Origin: Daucus carota subsp. sativus
Lineage: Eukaryota; Streptophyta; Magnoliopsida; Apiales; Apiaceae
DNA length: 64,000 nt
Assembly (NCBI RefSeq): GCF_001625215.2
Contig: NC_030385.2
Span: forward strand, 4,085,135-4,149,134
Reading direction: 5' to 3'
Numbering within the stretch: position 1 is the first letter of the stretch; each line of letters begins with the position of its first letter. The notes under the pieces were generated by a model. It had not been told where the DNA came from, made no database searches, and saw only the letters and a program-made list of their open reading frames with translations. This document shows, piece after piece, positions 22,808 to 34,388 of the stretch. Made by a program: the position numbers and the translations under genes.

Positions 22808-23103
22808 CAATATTCAAGAAATGTATTGTCCTGTCCTCATACACAAACTTGATTCGGTCAAATTGAATTCACAATTTAATCTAGTGAACTAATAATATCA
22901 ATATAATTACTTGTTATTGTAATTAATTTGTTTCTTGGCCGGTGAATATTAATTTTGGTTAAACTCTGATCCAAAATAGTATGTTGTAGACATTATGATG
23001 GTAGGACGAGAACCACAATAACAATGGAAACTCAATCTAGTTGGACCAGAAGACTTAAAGAGAAGAAAGAAGAAAAACTAGATGTGTTCATCATAGAGGT
23101 GCA

Positions 23104-24575
23104 CCTTCAGATTTATGTAACTCACCCTGACATTGTGGACAACTATAACACCACCATTTCTGACCAGCTTCAATATTTGTAATCTTGACGAAACAAATAT
23201 ATTTGAGCTAAAATATCCCGATGCAACATTTGGTTTTAAGTATAGGAAAATCATTAAAGTCACTTGTGTAAATAAAATTATACCTTTTCTTTGACAATGC
23301 TGGTCTTCCCATAAAGCATTGACAATGTTATGTGATTTGAATTACAGGGGTTGGTGGAGAAGACAATGGTGCAGAACCAATCTATTCTACAACATCGGTT
23401 TAGCCCTCTTTCTTGAGTCTGAAATAAGGAAATAAAAATACAAAATTTGAAACCAATGCTCTAAAAATATTTATTTTTCAGGTTGGTGTATTCGGCTGTC
23501 ACAAACCTGTTCCTCATTGATCTAACAGCATCGTCATTCAAATTGAGGTATATTTTTGAAGACGGTAGAGTGTTAAGTTAGGCCGTATCTAAATTTTGTC
23601 TCTCAATATATTTCGGTTAGTTGACACATTATCTTTATAGGTTTTCATTTTGATAGAAGTCAAGATGACGATTATAGGAACGTCTGCCGAGACAGTAACC
23701 ACATGAGAGTACCTTGTAAAATTTGTTTTTTTAATATCAGAATGCATGGATGATGTTATTCAATTTCTTCAAATTTATAATAAATTATTAAATTAGAAAA
23801 TATTATAAGTCCAAATAATATATAACCTTCCATGAGTAATACGAAATTTTACAATATTCTGATCTCCATTCATAGTTTTGATATCCCTGTCCTTTTCAAA
23901 CTGTTCTATGGCACCGATGACATCTGTAATTAAAGAAAAAGATGGTAGAAAACATATAACATCTTAATAGAGGGCAAATGAGTATTCAATTTGATATTGT
24001 AAAATCTATCTATCTATTTATATACTAAATCCATATACTAAATCGCTCAACCTGTAGAGAAAGACTGTTTTTTCTCTTGCTCGTACTGGGTTGCAACGCG
24101 TATTATATAAATCACCGAGATCAACAAATTCAAACTTGTGATTTGCAATCATAAAGTCATCACCCAGAATCTTCTAGACCGTATAGTAGAGTTTTAAAAG
24201 TTAATTATTATTGTTGCACTTGTCCGCCTCATAGTACTAGTGGCTTCTTTGGTGTAGAAGTTGAATAGTAGGTAAATACCACCTTCTTTGATATCCTTTC
24301 CGATTGGTTTTCAGTTGTTGGGAAATACGAAAGCATGCACGTGAGAATTCTACATGATGAAAAAAATAAATTAATGAACAAATTTTCTACAATTCATCAA
24401 TAACAAATTTATGTCGTGATTCTGCAAATTAAAAAAACTTACATTCTCATAAAAAAGAATGAGGTTATAGCCTTTCAAATTCTGTCCAGGTTCACAAGTT
24501 GACTAGATGTTGAAGCCCACATGCGTGTAACACGAACCTTGATCCTCCATGTTGTCCGAGATGTATCTATAGAAG
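23104..24575 (-). pseudogene. RPA1-like (replication protein A 70 kDa subunit) pseudogene, array unit 1
   Basis: Minus-strand pieces in order read DTSRTTWRIKVRVTRMWAS, GYNLILFYEN, HVHAFVFPNN*KPIGKDIKE, GGIYLLFNFYTKEATSTMR, ILGDDFMIANHKFEFVDLGD, DVIGAIEQFEKDRDIKTMNG and DQNIVKFRITHGR, VSADVPIIVILTSIKMKTYK, NLNDDAVRSMRNRFVTAEY, and KWWCYSCPQCQGELHKSEG. They follow the OB-fold order of plant RPA1-like proteins, which bind single-stranded DNA in the nucleus. Intron-like AT-rich gaps with GT-AG borders separate them. A TGA stands where a Trp is expected before KPIGKDI, and a frameshift separates the first two pieces. The C-terminal zinc ribbon is cut after its first Cys pair, at about 23104. The gene is dead. 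Confidence 0.75.
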
Positions 24576-25367
24576 ACGGTTGATCAAATATTTGGTCAAG
24601 CTATCTACAATAATAAAATGATGCAGAGAAATAAAAAATGAACCCTTGTTTTGCCTCAGGTAGAAAATATTGCTTGGTTAAAATACTAACACTCATATGA
24701 ATATATATTACATGAAGAAACGATAATTAATGTTATTACATTTTGATCCCATTGACGTATTTCAAGGCATTATCAAAATTTATAGAAAATACTTCATATT
24801 ATCACTAAATACAGTATTTTGATCCCATTGACGTATTTCAAGGCATTATCACTATATACAATATAATTTGTCAGATGAATTTATATAGTAAGATAATAGC
24901 TAAAAATAATCTTGTATGAAAAAAATAAATAAATAATTGCTTATTTATACAATAAGTATAAAAATATATCGACTTTATTAAAAAAGTGTTAATATTTATT
25001 ATATTCATCATATATACAATGAATTAAAGAATATAAAATTTGATTCCTTCTTTAGCAATATATTTGGTTTGTATTTCTTTTTTATCTTTCTATTATAGTT
25101 ATAATTCACTTATAGAAAATAAGAATACAATGTATGTGATTGTATTTTTCTTTTTTATCAGTATTTTACTATTTAAGTTATGTCTCTTTTATAGAAAATA
25201 ATAGCATTCTTGCAATAATAAATTCTTTGTTAAGATGCTATTTCACACTATGGATAGTTTAAATAGGGATCAATAGAATACATCAAATCTCCTCAAAACC
25301 AATCTCACTTTTCTCTGTTCCCAAAATTTAAACCTAAAAAATCACAGACGTTTCTTCTTAATCGCAT
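24576..25367 (+). promoter_or_regulatory. Shared upstream region between RPA-like pseudogene and coiled-coil gene 1
   Basis: This AT-rich interval separates the two divergent genes. A 35-base block starting TTTTGATCCCATTGACGTAT is present twice, at 24741-24775 and 24817-24851. The second copy is deleted in unit 3. About 110 bases before the coiled-coil ATG is TTTAAATAGGG (25257 region), a possible TATA-like element. The function is inferred from position only. Confidence 0.4.
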
Positions 25368-27298
25368 ATGGACTCAGACCAGGTAATAAAAACTGGCAAC
25401 CCCAATACTAGAGCCTTGCCCTAATTTCGAAACTGTGTTACTACCAGAAGCACCATCTCCAAGAACTACCCCACCTGATTTGTTTTTGTGGTTTTTTTTT
25501 TTTTGTGTATTTTGTGATTCTTTAATATTAAAAAATCGACCTTTTTAATGGGTTTGATCTGATTTTCTATCTAGAAACTCCACTGTTGTTCAAATAATTG
25601 TATACGCCTGTTTGGTTGATATTTTGATGGTTTGATTTGTCTTTTTATTTTTTATTTTGCAGACACTTCTGGCCTTGCAAAACACTTATGCTGATGGGTT
25701 CTTGAATACATCTAACCAAGCAGCTGCGAAAGTACTGGCTGCAGAGAGAAAAGCTCAACAACTTGAGCAAGAACTGCAAGTTACAAAAGATAAATCGGCT
25801 CAAATGATGAGTAGGCTGAATAAAATGTTGGATGATAAGGTATTTTTCTTAATTTGGTTTTTACATATTGCTATATGTCTGTGCTTGAAAATGTTTTTTT
25901 TGGAGATATAACTTCTTGCTCAAATGTGTGTGCGTTTATTGATTGTTTTTTATTATGGAATTTTAGAACTTTTGTAATACAATCAAATTATTGTTTTGGT
26001 AGAAAGATACCGGTGTACAATCACCAGGTTTCTCGGTCTCTCTTTCACGGCACACAGGCACATTTTGTGATATATCGATTTATACATTATTATTTTGAAA
26101 TATTTGTTGGGTTTCGAACTTTCAATTTACATTGTAAGTTTTTTATGAGGCATTGGGGATAGCTACTATTTATGTGCGCCCCTCTAGGTTTCTCTTAAGA
26201 TTGTGATTGACTTTGAAACTAGGTTTTTTTGGGAGCTTCTTCTGTTAACAATGGGAACAATATGAGTAGGAATGTTGCATTAGTTATTCAAGATTCTTTT
26301 GCCTTTTGTGTTGGTGTTCACTTTCTATCTGTGGATATCCTATAGTTTTAATCACAGTGTATTGACACACGGTACCATATTTACAGATTAGTGAAGCCAA
26401 TATGGCATCTCGGAATCAACACGAGAGGATTGAAGAACTCGAAGCACAGGTTAGGGAAGCGGAGGATATAGTGAGGCAGCTCAGAGAAGAGCTGAGATGT
26501 GTGCGAGATCAGCATAAGAGGGTGAGTACGAAGGACCTGCAACACGCTGGCAAACAGCTGGATGATAAGGCTCCTCCAGAAGAAGCAATGGTGTATAATA
26601 GACAGTTGCAGTCTGTTCTGTGCAATCCCTTAGAATCAGCGACAGATTCTCTGGTAGGTTCTGACAAGGAAAATTTATATCCACATCACAGGACCCCATT
26701 CGGTAAGTGCACCAGCGAAGCAATTCAGATGTGGAGTTTGTATGGCCCCATGCCTGAATTACCTTCCATACTACAGAGAAGCAAGGAGCACAGATTATAC
26801 AAAAGTAGGTGCGCACACTGCATTGAAGCGAAGATGCCAACCAAGCATACACAAGCACTGTGCAAAGACGATTGTATTTGCTGTCTCTATGAAATTCATA
26901 CTACTGACTTGATACTAAAAGCTGCTAAAAGTGCTACCAACACCATGTACAAGAAGAAAAAACCCGCCTCAAGCAAGAAGATTCCCGAAAGATTGTTCCA
27001 AAAGGTACATGAGAGTCGTGGTGTACCTGATGAATCAGAGTCTGCTACTAAATCAGTAGGAAGAAGGGCTAAGCCTATTGAAGGTCCTATTTTACCAAAA
27101 GGTCCTTCTAGGGAATGTTCTAAGATTCAAGTATGCACACAAAACGTCATCAAGGTTAGCCAGCCTACTCCGCCACCTGATCTCAACAGTAATGGGACAA
27201 GTGCTCAAGCTTCTTCTCTGCAACATTTCAGATACACATACCAAAGGAAGCGGAAGAGAGAAACTCGAGACATAATTTCTGATGGAAATCTCTGCTGA
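25368..27298 (+). CDS. Plant coiled-coil protein of unknown function, copy 1
   Basis: Three exons are read: 25368-25382 (MDSDQ), 25663-25839 and 26387-27298. All have GT-AG borders in phase 0, giving 367 residues. Exon 2 and the start of exon 3 (about residues 15-112) form a heptad-like coiled coil, including AAERKAQQLEQELQVTKDKS and RIEELEAQVREAEDIVRQLR. The MASRNQHERIEELEAQ pattern matches my memory of an uncharacterised plant-specific family. Later features are a KEN triplet in SDKENLYPHH (158-160), a cysteine cluster (Cys 206, 209, 223, 227, 229, 230), and basic runs KKKKPASSKK (253-262) and RKRKRE (351-356) that could be nuclear signals. No catalytic motif is seen. Whether it is expressed cannot be judged. 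The conserved splice sites and open frames in six copies argue for a real gene. Confidence 0.75.
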
Positions 27299-27736
27299 GA
27301 AACCATACTCGGGAGAAATAAGGAAAAACAAAATATGAGCAGAGCAAGAGTGGTTTGGTAGCTCATCTCCAAATCTTAGGCTGGGAATAACACACAAAGA
27401 TATATAGACAATATTCAAGAAATGTATTGTCCTGTCCTCATACACAAACTTGATTCGGTCAAATTGAATTCACAATTTAATCCAGTGAACTAATAATATC
27501 CATATTACTTGTTATTGTAATTAATTTGTTTCTTGGCCGGTGAATATTAATTTTGGTTAAATTCTGATCCAAAATAGTATGTTGTAGACATTATGATGGT
27601 AGGACGAGAACCACAATAACAATGGAAACTCAATCTAGTTGGACCAGAAGACTTAAAGAAGAAAGAAGAAAAACTAGATGTGTTCATGATAGAGGTGCAC
27701 CTTCTTTTATTTTTGAATCTATTATCTGTTGTTCAT
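27299..27736. other. Downstream flank of coiled-coil gene 1, start of broken unit 2
   Basis: This matches the downstream flank of copy 5 (49743-50176), including private variants such as TCCATATTACTTG. As there, it leaves the array consensus after GAGGTGCACCTTC into TTTTATTTTTGAATC. It then stops at the LTR-element segment. The shared ending shows that the sequences after copies 1 and 5 are duplicates of one another. Confidence 0.75.
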
Positions 27737-27821
27737 CTCCTCTACGTGCGAATCTCCGTCGTGTGACATCTCTTCCTCTTAAGATGATGATCTTGAATAG
27801 CCCCTCCTTCTAGCGCCAATT

Positions 27822-29334
27822 TGTTGATAGAGGAATTTGGTAATCAACAAAGATGAGGTTCATGGCCGGAATCAAGATCCGTGACGGTGGTTTTGGTCGC
27901 CGGAGAGTGGTGGTTGTGTGTTTTGGGGGTGGCTGAGATCAAGGGAATATATTTCTGCTCTCGTTCTCACAACTCTCGATATATCCCCTTGATGTGCCTA
28001 CGTACCCCTTTATATAGGGGATCAAGCCGTACGTAGTTCTATAGAACCAAGACTCCTAGTTTGATCAGGACTAGGCCTCTTGGGGATAAGACCAACCGTG
28101 GGTCGGAGACTTATCACTTAGAGTTCTACTCCAGTTAGAAGTAAGCCTTGAGACAACTACCTTAGAATCCTAGTCCAAGTACATCACGGATACGGCATCA
28201 CCTCCACTACGAGAGGTGACACTAACCGCTACTCTTCGTAACATGGAGGAGACATCGGACAGAGTCGTGACCACTTCCATGAGGCGTAGGGACGCGTCCT
28301 TACCCCCTAGTGAAGGTTCTCACTAAGAGATAAGACAATTGAGGAGCCAAGTTACACGATCGTCCCAGTCCCCCAATGAGGACTAACTCACCAGAATACA
28401 GGACCCGGACATATGATCGGCCTTCGTGTTACCCCTGAGGGCCTTCTGCAACCATGATCACCCCAGGCCCCCGCACGAGGACAACCCGGCAGATAGCAGG
28501 ACTGGGGATTATAGATCATGCCCGGACGTAACCCGGGAACTACCAGATGAGCCTGATAACTACCAGATGAGCTCTGGCACTAGTCTTCATATCCCTCGGA
28601 AGGGTAGGTCTTCGTATCCCTCGGAAGGGTCGTCGTCGAGACTCACTCAACCTCACACATATTCATCACCTGTGGGCGCAACCACGGAGGGCGCGCCCTT
28701 GATCCTTGTTCCTCATTCTCTTCACACTTCAGACACGTGACATCGTGCTCTTGAGACAAAGGGCCGCGCCTCCCGGATTACCCGCGGAGGGCGCGCCCTC
28801 TCCCAATTCACGTGGCCAAATGTGGCCAAATATGGTCAAGCCTCTCATAGAGGTTACACCTCCAAAGGCTACGCCCTCTCATTGAGTTCAAGCCTCTCAT
28901 AGAGGTCACACCTCCCATAGAGGTTACACCTCCAAGGGGTACGCCCTCTCAAAGAGGTCACACCTCCGAGGGCCGCGCCCTATCACATAGGCCAAGCCTT
29001 CCGAGGGCTACGCCCTCTCATAGAGGTTACACCTCCAAGGGGTACGCCCTCTCATTCAATGCGTCCACATGTGGGCGCGACCCATGAGGGCGCGCCCTTC
29101 ATCTTCGATGTCTTGTCCCATGAGTCGTCTCAACAGGTCAGACATGTCTTCTAATATCCGAAGGCCGCGCCCACGGGATCACCCCGCCAAGAGCGCGCCC
29201 TTGGTCTTCTTCCCATGGCTATTCAAGATACTCCACTGACATGCTCCCCCCTGCCAGGAGGCCGCGCCCTCGGAATTACCTCCGAAAAGGGCGCGCCCTC
29301 TATAAGATTACCAGGGCCAAATCTGGCCATAACA
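27822..29334 (-). repeat. LTR, left copy (3' LTR in element orientation)
   Basis: On the minus strand it begins TGTTATGGCC and ends TATCAACA. CTATATAAAGGGG (about 28003-28016, minus strand) is a plausible TATA box, placing the transcription start about 190 bases before the LTR end. The U3 part is crowded with GGGCGCGCCC-type palindromes and repeated CCTCTCATAGAGGTTACACC blocks. Confidence 0.85.
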
Positions 29335-31694
29335 AGTACTCCCCAAATTTTCTTGATATTGGAGATATCAGGGAAATTTTTACCCCATACCACACATCCT
29401 CTTCCGAGAGCGCGTCCGCGCATAGAGGCGCGACATAAGCCACTATTATTCCTCGACATTCCAAGATGCAGGTTGTGCACAGACCTTGCAAGTATATAAT
29501 GTCGGTATCTTTGATTATTTTAGCAAAGTGGCTAGACATGAGGCTGGCGCATCTTTATGATGTGTTCATAAGTAATGAGCAATCTTTATAAAAGAAAACA
29601 GGGGACGCGACCTATCTGTCGTTGACAGTGGCGCAGCTTCGCTTATTCCCTCCAAAGAACACATTCAACCATAACATTCGCGCCAATGAACTTCAACAAA
29701 AGAAGGGCGCGCCTTCGCGGTGCGAAGGTTGGTGGCTGTTTTTCAGCCTTAGTGTGTCCATGGTACCTAGGAACAGTACATATAAGGCGCGACTTACAAA
29801 ACGGCGCCGCCTTGTTATAATATGACCCCTTTTTTATCTTTTTCTAAAGAATTGCCTAAGCAGAGGGCGCGGCTGATGGCGCTGCCTTGCAATATTTCTT
29901 TTCTTTCAAGGACTGTATAAGCAGAGGGCGCAGCCTACGGCGCAGCCTTACTTGTAACGTGGGCTCTTTTGATCTTTTCCAAGGATTAAGTAGAGGGCGC
30001 AGCCTTTGGCGCAGCCTTACTTTTTCACGCGTGAATCACTTGCTTAAGAAATTCAAAAGGACCACTCCCCAGTCCATACATCATCCCATATGGGGCATCA
30101 CGAATCTTATCATGGTTTATATAACTCCGGTGCATCGCACGGGTCCCAGAGCTCATAGCTCAATGGGGAATCAGTAGTATAAAGCGTTACCCAGAGAATA
30201 TCATGGATGGTTAAAATTCATAGCACCCAGAGCTGGTCATTGATAATTAGGCAACTTTTGAAAGGCCTTAAGTGTATCATGGTCAAAGACCTTGTAGGTA
30301 TCATGCTACGTTCATGATGAACGGAGGACGCGCTCTCATCAAGATGGACAGCTCCTTTAGCATGTCGGACTTGACCTGCACTCAATCATGTATACCACTT
30401 AATAATGGCGGTCAGTGTTACCTCATGACGTGCCCTGTTAGGGGGAAGGCGTGTCCTCCCGAATTATCAACCCTGGAAACATGACTTTGGAACTCGGGGT
30501 GCGTCCAACTAGAAGGAGGCGCGTCTTTGAAGCATCTCCCTTCTCAACCTTATTATCCTGGGGGCGCGCCCTCATGCGCTTCCTCAAGTGATGAGTACTT
30601 CCGAGAGGGCGCGCCCTAGGGAGGGACGTGACCTCTTCAAGACTAGTGAGCTCCTTCCTGAGTATGTTTGTCTTGTTGGAGGAAAATGCGACTACTCCTC
30701 ACGGCAAAGAGGTGTACTCCTCATAAAGGTAACACCGTATTACCCGGAGGTGCGCCTTCTTCGAAGGTGTTAGGGAATTCGTTCCTCACGGTGGTAATTG
30801 AGCACCACATCACTTGGAGGCGTACCCTGTCAGGGGGAGGTGTACCCTGTCCAGGGGAGGTGTACTCTATCCGGGGGAGGTGTTTAGGGCTTTTTCTTCC
30901 TTTAATTCATATTTAAGTGCCCTAAATTGACCGGGCCAGCAGCTAATCCAAACGGACCTAAAAAACGAAACTTTCCACAATCGGGGTAGCGCGGGCGCGC
31001 TACCAGGGCGCACCCAGGGCGCGGGCGCTCCCAGGGCGCGGGCGCGCCGCTCCAGGGCACAGGCGCGCCATAATGACAGACACGGGCGCTCCAAGGGCGC
31101 TCCCAGGGCGCGGGCGCGCCGCTCCAGGGCGCGGGCGCTCCCAGGGCGCACCCAGGGCGCGGGCGCGCCGTTCCAGGGCGCGGGCGCTCACAGGGCGCAC
31201 CCAGGGCGCGGGCGCGCCGCTCCAGGGCGCGGGCGCTCACAGGGCGCACCCAGGGCGCGGGCGCGCCGCTCCTGGGCGCGGGCGCTCGCTGGGCGCGGGC
31301 GCTCCCAGGGCGCAGGCGCGCCGCTCCAGGGCGCGGGCGCGCCACATGGGCGGACCCCGGGCGCTACCAGGGCGCTCTAGGGCGCTCGTGATTTTCTTTC
31401 TTTTCGCTTCATTTCTCGACTTCCAACCCACCGTATAAGCTTGGAAAAGTCCATACTCCCTCCACCTAGGCTCTTCTGTCCGGGGGAGGCGTACCCTGTT
31501 CGGGGGAGGTGTACCCTCTTCGTAGGTGTTAGGTCTCCGAAAATCGCATCCTTCACCGACTCCCCGGTCCAGAATACCTTGTTCGCATATTAGGTTACCT
31601 CCTAGAATTTCGTTGATGATCGTCCTCCTTCAAACTCCCGATGAAGGTCTCATCTTCTCTTGTGCTCTAGCCATCGCCCTGCCGGAAAACGATC
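29335..31694 (-). other. GC-rich noncoding interior of the LARD-like element
   Basis: No gag, protease, reverse transcriptase, RNase H or integrase motif is seen on either strand. The open frames here are low-complexity readings (Ala, Arg, Pro, Gly) of a GC-rich repeat. Repeated GAGGGCGC(G/A)GCC motifs occur at about 29865-30020, and GGGGGAGGTGTACCCT-like motifs at about 30815-30880 and 31470-31530. Confidence 0.7.
30985..31385. repeat. GC-rich minisatellite inside the LARD-like element
   Basis: Irregular tandem units are built from GGGCGCGGGCGCGCC, GCTCCAGGGCGCGGGCGCT and CCCAGGGCGCACCCAGG. They are repeated about ten times with small shifts. The stretch is far richer in G and C than the rest of the window. 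Confidence 0.9.
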
Positions 31695-31758
31695 CTCCTC
31701 TACGTGCGAATCTCCGTCGTGTGACATCTCTTCCTCTTAAGATGATGATCTTGAATAG

Positions 31759-31776
31759 CCCCTCCTTCTAGCGCCA
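31759..31776 (-). promoter_or_regulatory. Primer-binding site of the LARD-like element
   Basis: TGGCGCTAGAAGGAGGGG on the minus strand follows the end of the right LTR after three bases. It begins TGG, complementary to the CCA end of a tRNA. The tRNA identity is not assigned. A duplicate stands at 27801-27818, outside the left LTR. Confidence 0.65.
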
Positions 31777-31779
31777 ATT

Positions 31780-33292
31780 TGTTGATAGAGGAATTTGGTA
31801 ATCAACAAAGATGAGGTTCATGGCTGGAATCAAGATCCGTGACGGTGGTTTTGGTCGCCGGAGAGTGGTGGTTGTGTGTTTTGGGGGTGGCTGAGATCAA
31901 GGGAATATATTTCTGCTCTCGTTCTCACAACTCTCGATATATCCCCTTGATGTGCCTACGTACCCCTTTATATAGGGGATCAAGCCGTACGTAGTTCTAT
32001 AGAACCAAGACTCCTAGTTTGATCAGGACTAGGCCTCTTGGGGATAAGACCAACCGTGGGTCGGAGACTTATCACTTAGAGTTCTACTCCAGTTAGAAGT
32101 AAGCCTTGAGACAACTACCTTAGAATCCTAGTCCAAGTACATCACGGATACGGCATCACCTCCACTACGAGAGGTGACACTAACCGCTACTCTTCGTAAC
32201 ATGGAGGAGACATCGGACAGAGTCGTGACCACTTCCATGAGGCGTAGGGACGCGTCCTTACCCCCTAGTGAAGGTTCTCACTAAGAGATAAGACAATTGA
32301 GGAGCCAAGTTACACGATCGTCCCAGTCCCCCAATGAGGACTAACTCACCAGAATACAGGACCCGGACATATGATCGGCCTTCGTGTTACCCCTGAGGGC
32401 CTTCTGCAACCATGATCACCCCAGGCCCCCGCACGAGGACAACCCGGCAGATAGCAGGACTGGGGATTATAGATCATGCCCGGACGTAACCCGGGAACTA
32501 CCAGATGAGCCTGATAACTACCAGATGAGCTCTGGCACTAGTCTTCATATCCCTCGGAAGGGTAGGTCTTCGTATCCCTCGGAAGGGTCGTCGTCGAGAC
32601 TCACTCAACCTCACACATATTCATCACCTGTGGGCGCAACCACGGAGGGCGCACCCTTGATCCTTGTTCCTCATTCTCTTCACACTTCAGACACGTGACA
32701 TCGTGCTCTTGAGACAAAGGGCCGCGCCTCCCGGATTACCCGCGGAGGGCGCGCCCTCTCCCAATTCACGTGGCCAAATGTGGCCAAATATGGTCAAGCC
32801 TCTCATAGAGGTTACACCTCCAAAGGCTACGCCCTCTCATTGAGTTCAAGCCTCTCATAGAGGTCACACCTCCCATAGAGGTTACACCTCCAAGGGGTAC
32901 GCCCTCTCAAAGAGGTCACACCTCCGAGGGCCGCGCCCTATCACATAGGCCAAGCCTTCCGAGGGCTACGCCCTCTCATAGAGGTTACACCTCCAAGGGG
33001 TACGCCCTCTCATTCAATGCGTCCACATGTGGGCGCGACCCCTGAGGGCGCGCCCTTCATCTTCGATGTCTTGTCCCATGAGTCGTCTCAACAGGTCAGA
33101 CATGTCTTCTAATATCCGAAGGCCGCGCCCACGGGATCACCCCGCCAAGAGCGCGCCCTTGGTCTTCTTCCCATGGCTATTCAAGATACTCCACTGAAAT
33201 GCTCCCCCCTGCCAGGAGGCCGCGCCCTCGGAATTACCTCCGAAAAGGGCGCGCCCTCTATAAGATTACCAGGGCCAAATCTGGCCATAACA
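31780..33292 (-). repeat. LTR, right copy (5' LTR in element orientation)
   Basis: It has the same length as the left copy. Differences noted by eye are at about 31827, 32652, 33042 and 33199. The next base to the right is the RPA-like sequence of array unit 2. Confidence 0.85.
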
Positions 33293-33648
33293 CACTTGTC
33301 TGCCTCATGGTACTAGTGGCTTCTTTGGTGTAGAAGTTGAATATTAGGTAAATACCACCTTCTTTGATATCCTTTCCAATTGGTTTTCAGTTGTTGGGAA
33401 ATACGAAAGCATGCACGTGAGAATTCTACATGATGAAAAAAATAAATTAATGAACAAATTTTCTACAATTCATCAATAACAAATTTATGTCGTGATTCTG
33501 CAAATTAAAAAAACCTACATTCTCATAAAAAAGAAAGAGGTTATAGCCTTTCAAATTCTGTTCAGGTTCACAAGTTGACTAGATGTTGAAACCCACATGC
33601 GTGTAACACGAACCTTGATCCTCCATGTTGTCCGAGATGTATCTATAG
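33293..33648 (-). pseudogene. RPA1-like pseudogene remnant, array unit 2
   Basis: Only the N-terminal OB-fold part remains (DTSRTTWRIKVRVTRM to GGIYLILNFYTKEATSTM). The rest is replaced by the LTR element. The shared TGA before KPIGKDI is present. The sequence just upstream lacks about 58 bases compared with units 1, 3, 4 and 5. Confidence 0.7.
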
Positions 33649-34388
33649 AAGACCGTTGATCAAATATTTGGTCAAGCTATCTAGAAAATATTGCTTGGTT
33701 AAAATACTAACACTCATGTGAATATATATTACATGAAGAAACGATAATTAATGTTATTATATTTTGATCCCATTGACGTATTTCAAGGCATTATCAAAAT
33801 TTATAGAGGATACTTCATATTATCACTAAATACAGTATTTTGATCCCATTGACGTATTTCAAGGCATTATCACTATATACAGGATAATTTGTCAGATGAA
33901 TTTATATAGTAAGATAATAGCTAAAAATAATCTTCTATGAAAAAAATAAATAAATAATTGCTTATTTATACAATAAGTATAAAAATATATCGACTTTATT
34001 AAAAAAGTGTTAATATTTATTATATTCATCATATATACAATGAATTAGAGAATATAAAATTTGATTCCTTCTTTAGCAATATATTTGGTTTATATTTCTT
34101 TTTTATCTTTCTATTATAGTTATAATTCACTTATAGAAAATAAGAATACAATGTATGTGATTGTATTTTTCTTTTTTATCAGTATTTTACTATTTAAGTT
34201 ATGTCTCTTTTATAGAAAATAATAGCATTCTTGCAATAATAAATTCTTTGTTAATATGCTATTTCACACTATGGATAGTTTAAATAGGGATCAATAGAAT
34301 ACATCAAATCTCCTCAAAACCAATCTCACTTTTCCCTGTTCCCAAAATTTAAACCTAAAAAATCACAGACGTTTCTTCTTAATCGCAG

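Larger units (their letters stand above)
27737..33292 (-). mobile_element. Young non-autonomous LTR retrotransposon (LARD-like), recombined
   Basis: Two LTRs of 1513 bases each (27822-29334 and 31780-33292) differ at only four positions that I could see. They flank 2.4 kb of GC-rich DNA without gag or pol. Read on the minus strand, the LTR starts TGTTATGGCC and ends CTATCAACA. A primer-binding-like TGGCGCTAGAAGGAGGGG lies three bases after the right LTR. A purine-rich ATTTGGGGAG lies just before the left LTR. An 85-base piece of the internal start (27737-27821), including the primer-binding site, stands again outside the left LTR. There is no target duplication, and the two flanks belong to different positions of the array unit. 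Unequal recombination or a large deletion after insertion explains this. Confidence 0.85.

Noticed and set aside
22500..22892. 130-residue Leu/Ser-rich frame
   Set aside because: It is translated CT microsatellite.
25854..26162. 102-residue frame between exons 2 and 3
   Set aside because: It lies in intron 2, is T-rich, and is shortened in copies 2, 5 and 6 by one-base changes.
26481..26858. 125-residue minus-strand frame repeated in every array unit
   Set aside because: It is the antisense shadow of exon 3 of the coiled-coil gene, where codon and splice evidence support the plus strand. Copy 6 breaks the frame.
22808..27409. Helitron ends for the array unit: AAATTG...CAATTT hairpin then AATCTAGT at about 22863-22884
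   Set aside because: The hairpin is AT-only and too close to CTAG, and no 5' TC terminus matches. I keep the Helitron idea only as an inference.
28426..28740. 104-residue frame present identically in both LTRs (also 32384-32698)
   Set aside because: It lies inside the LTR, is antisense to the element, and shows no known motif. Its presence in both LTRs follows from LTR identity, not selection.
30867..31438. Long Ala/Arg/Pro/Gly-rich open frames on both strands
   Set aside because: They are readings of the GC-rich minisatellite inside the LTR element. Several frames are open at once and none resembles a protein family.
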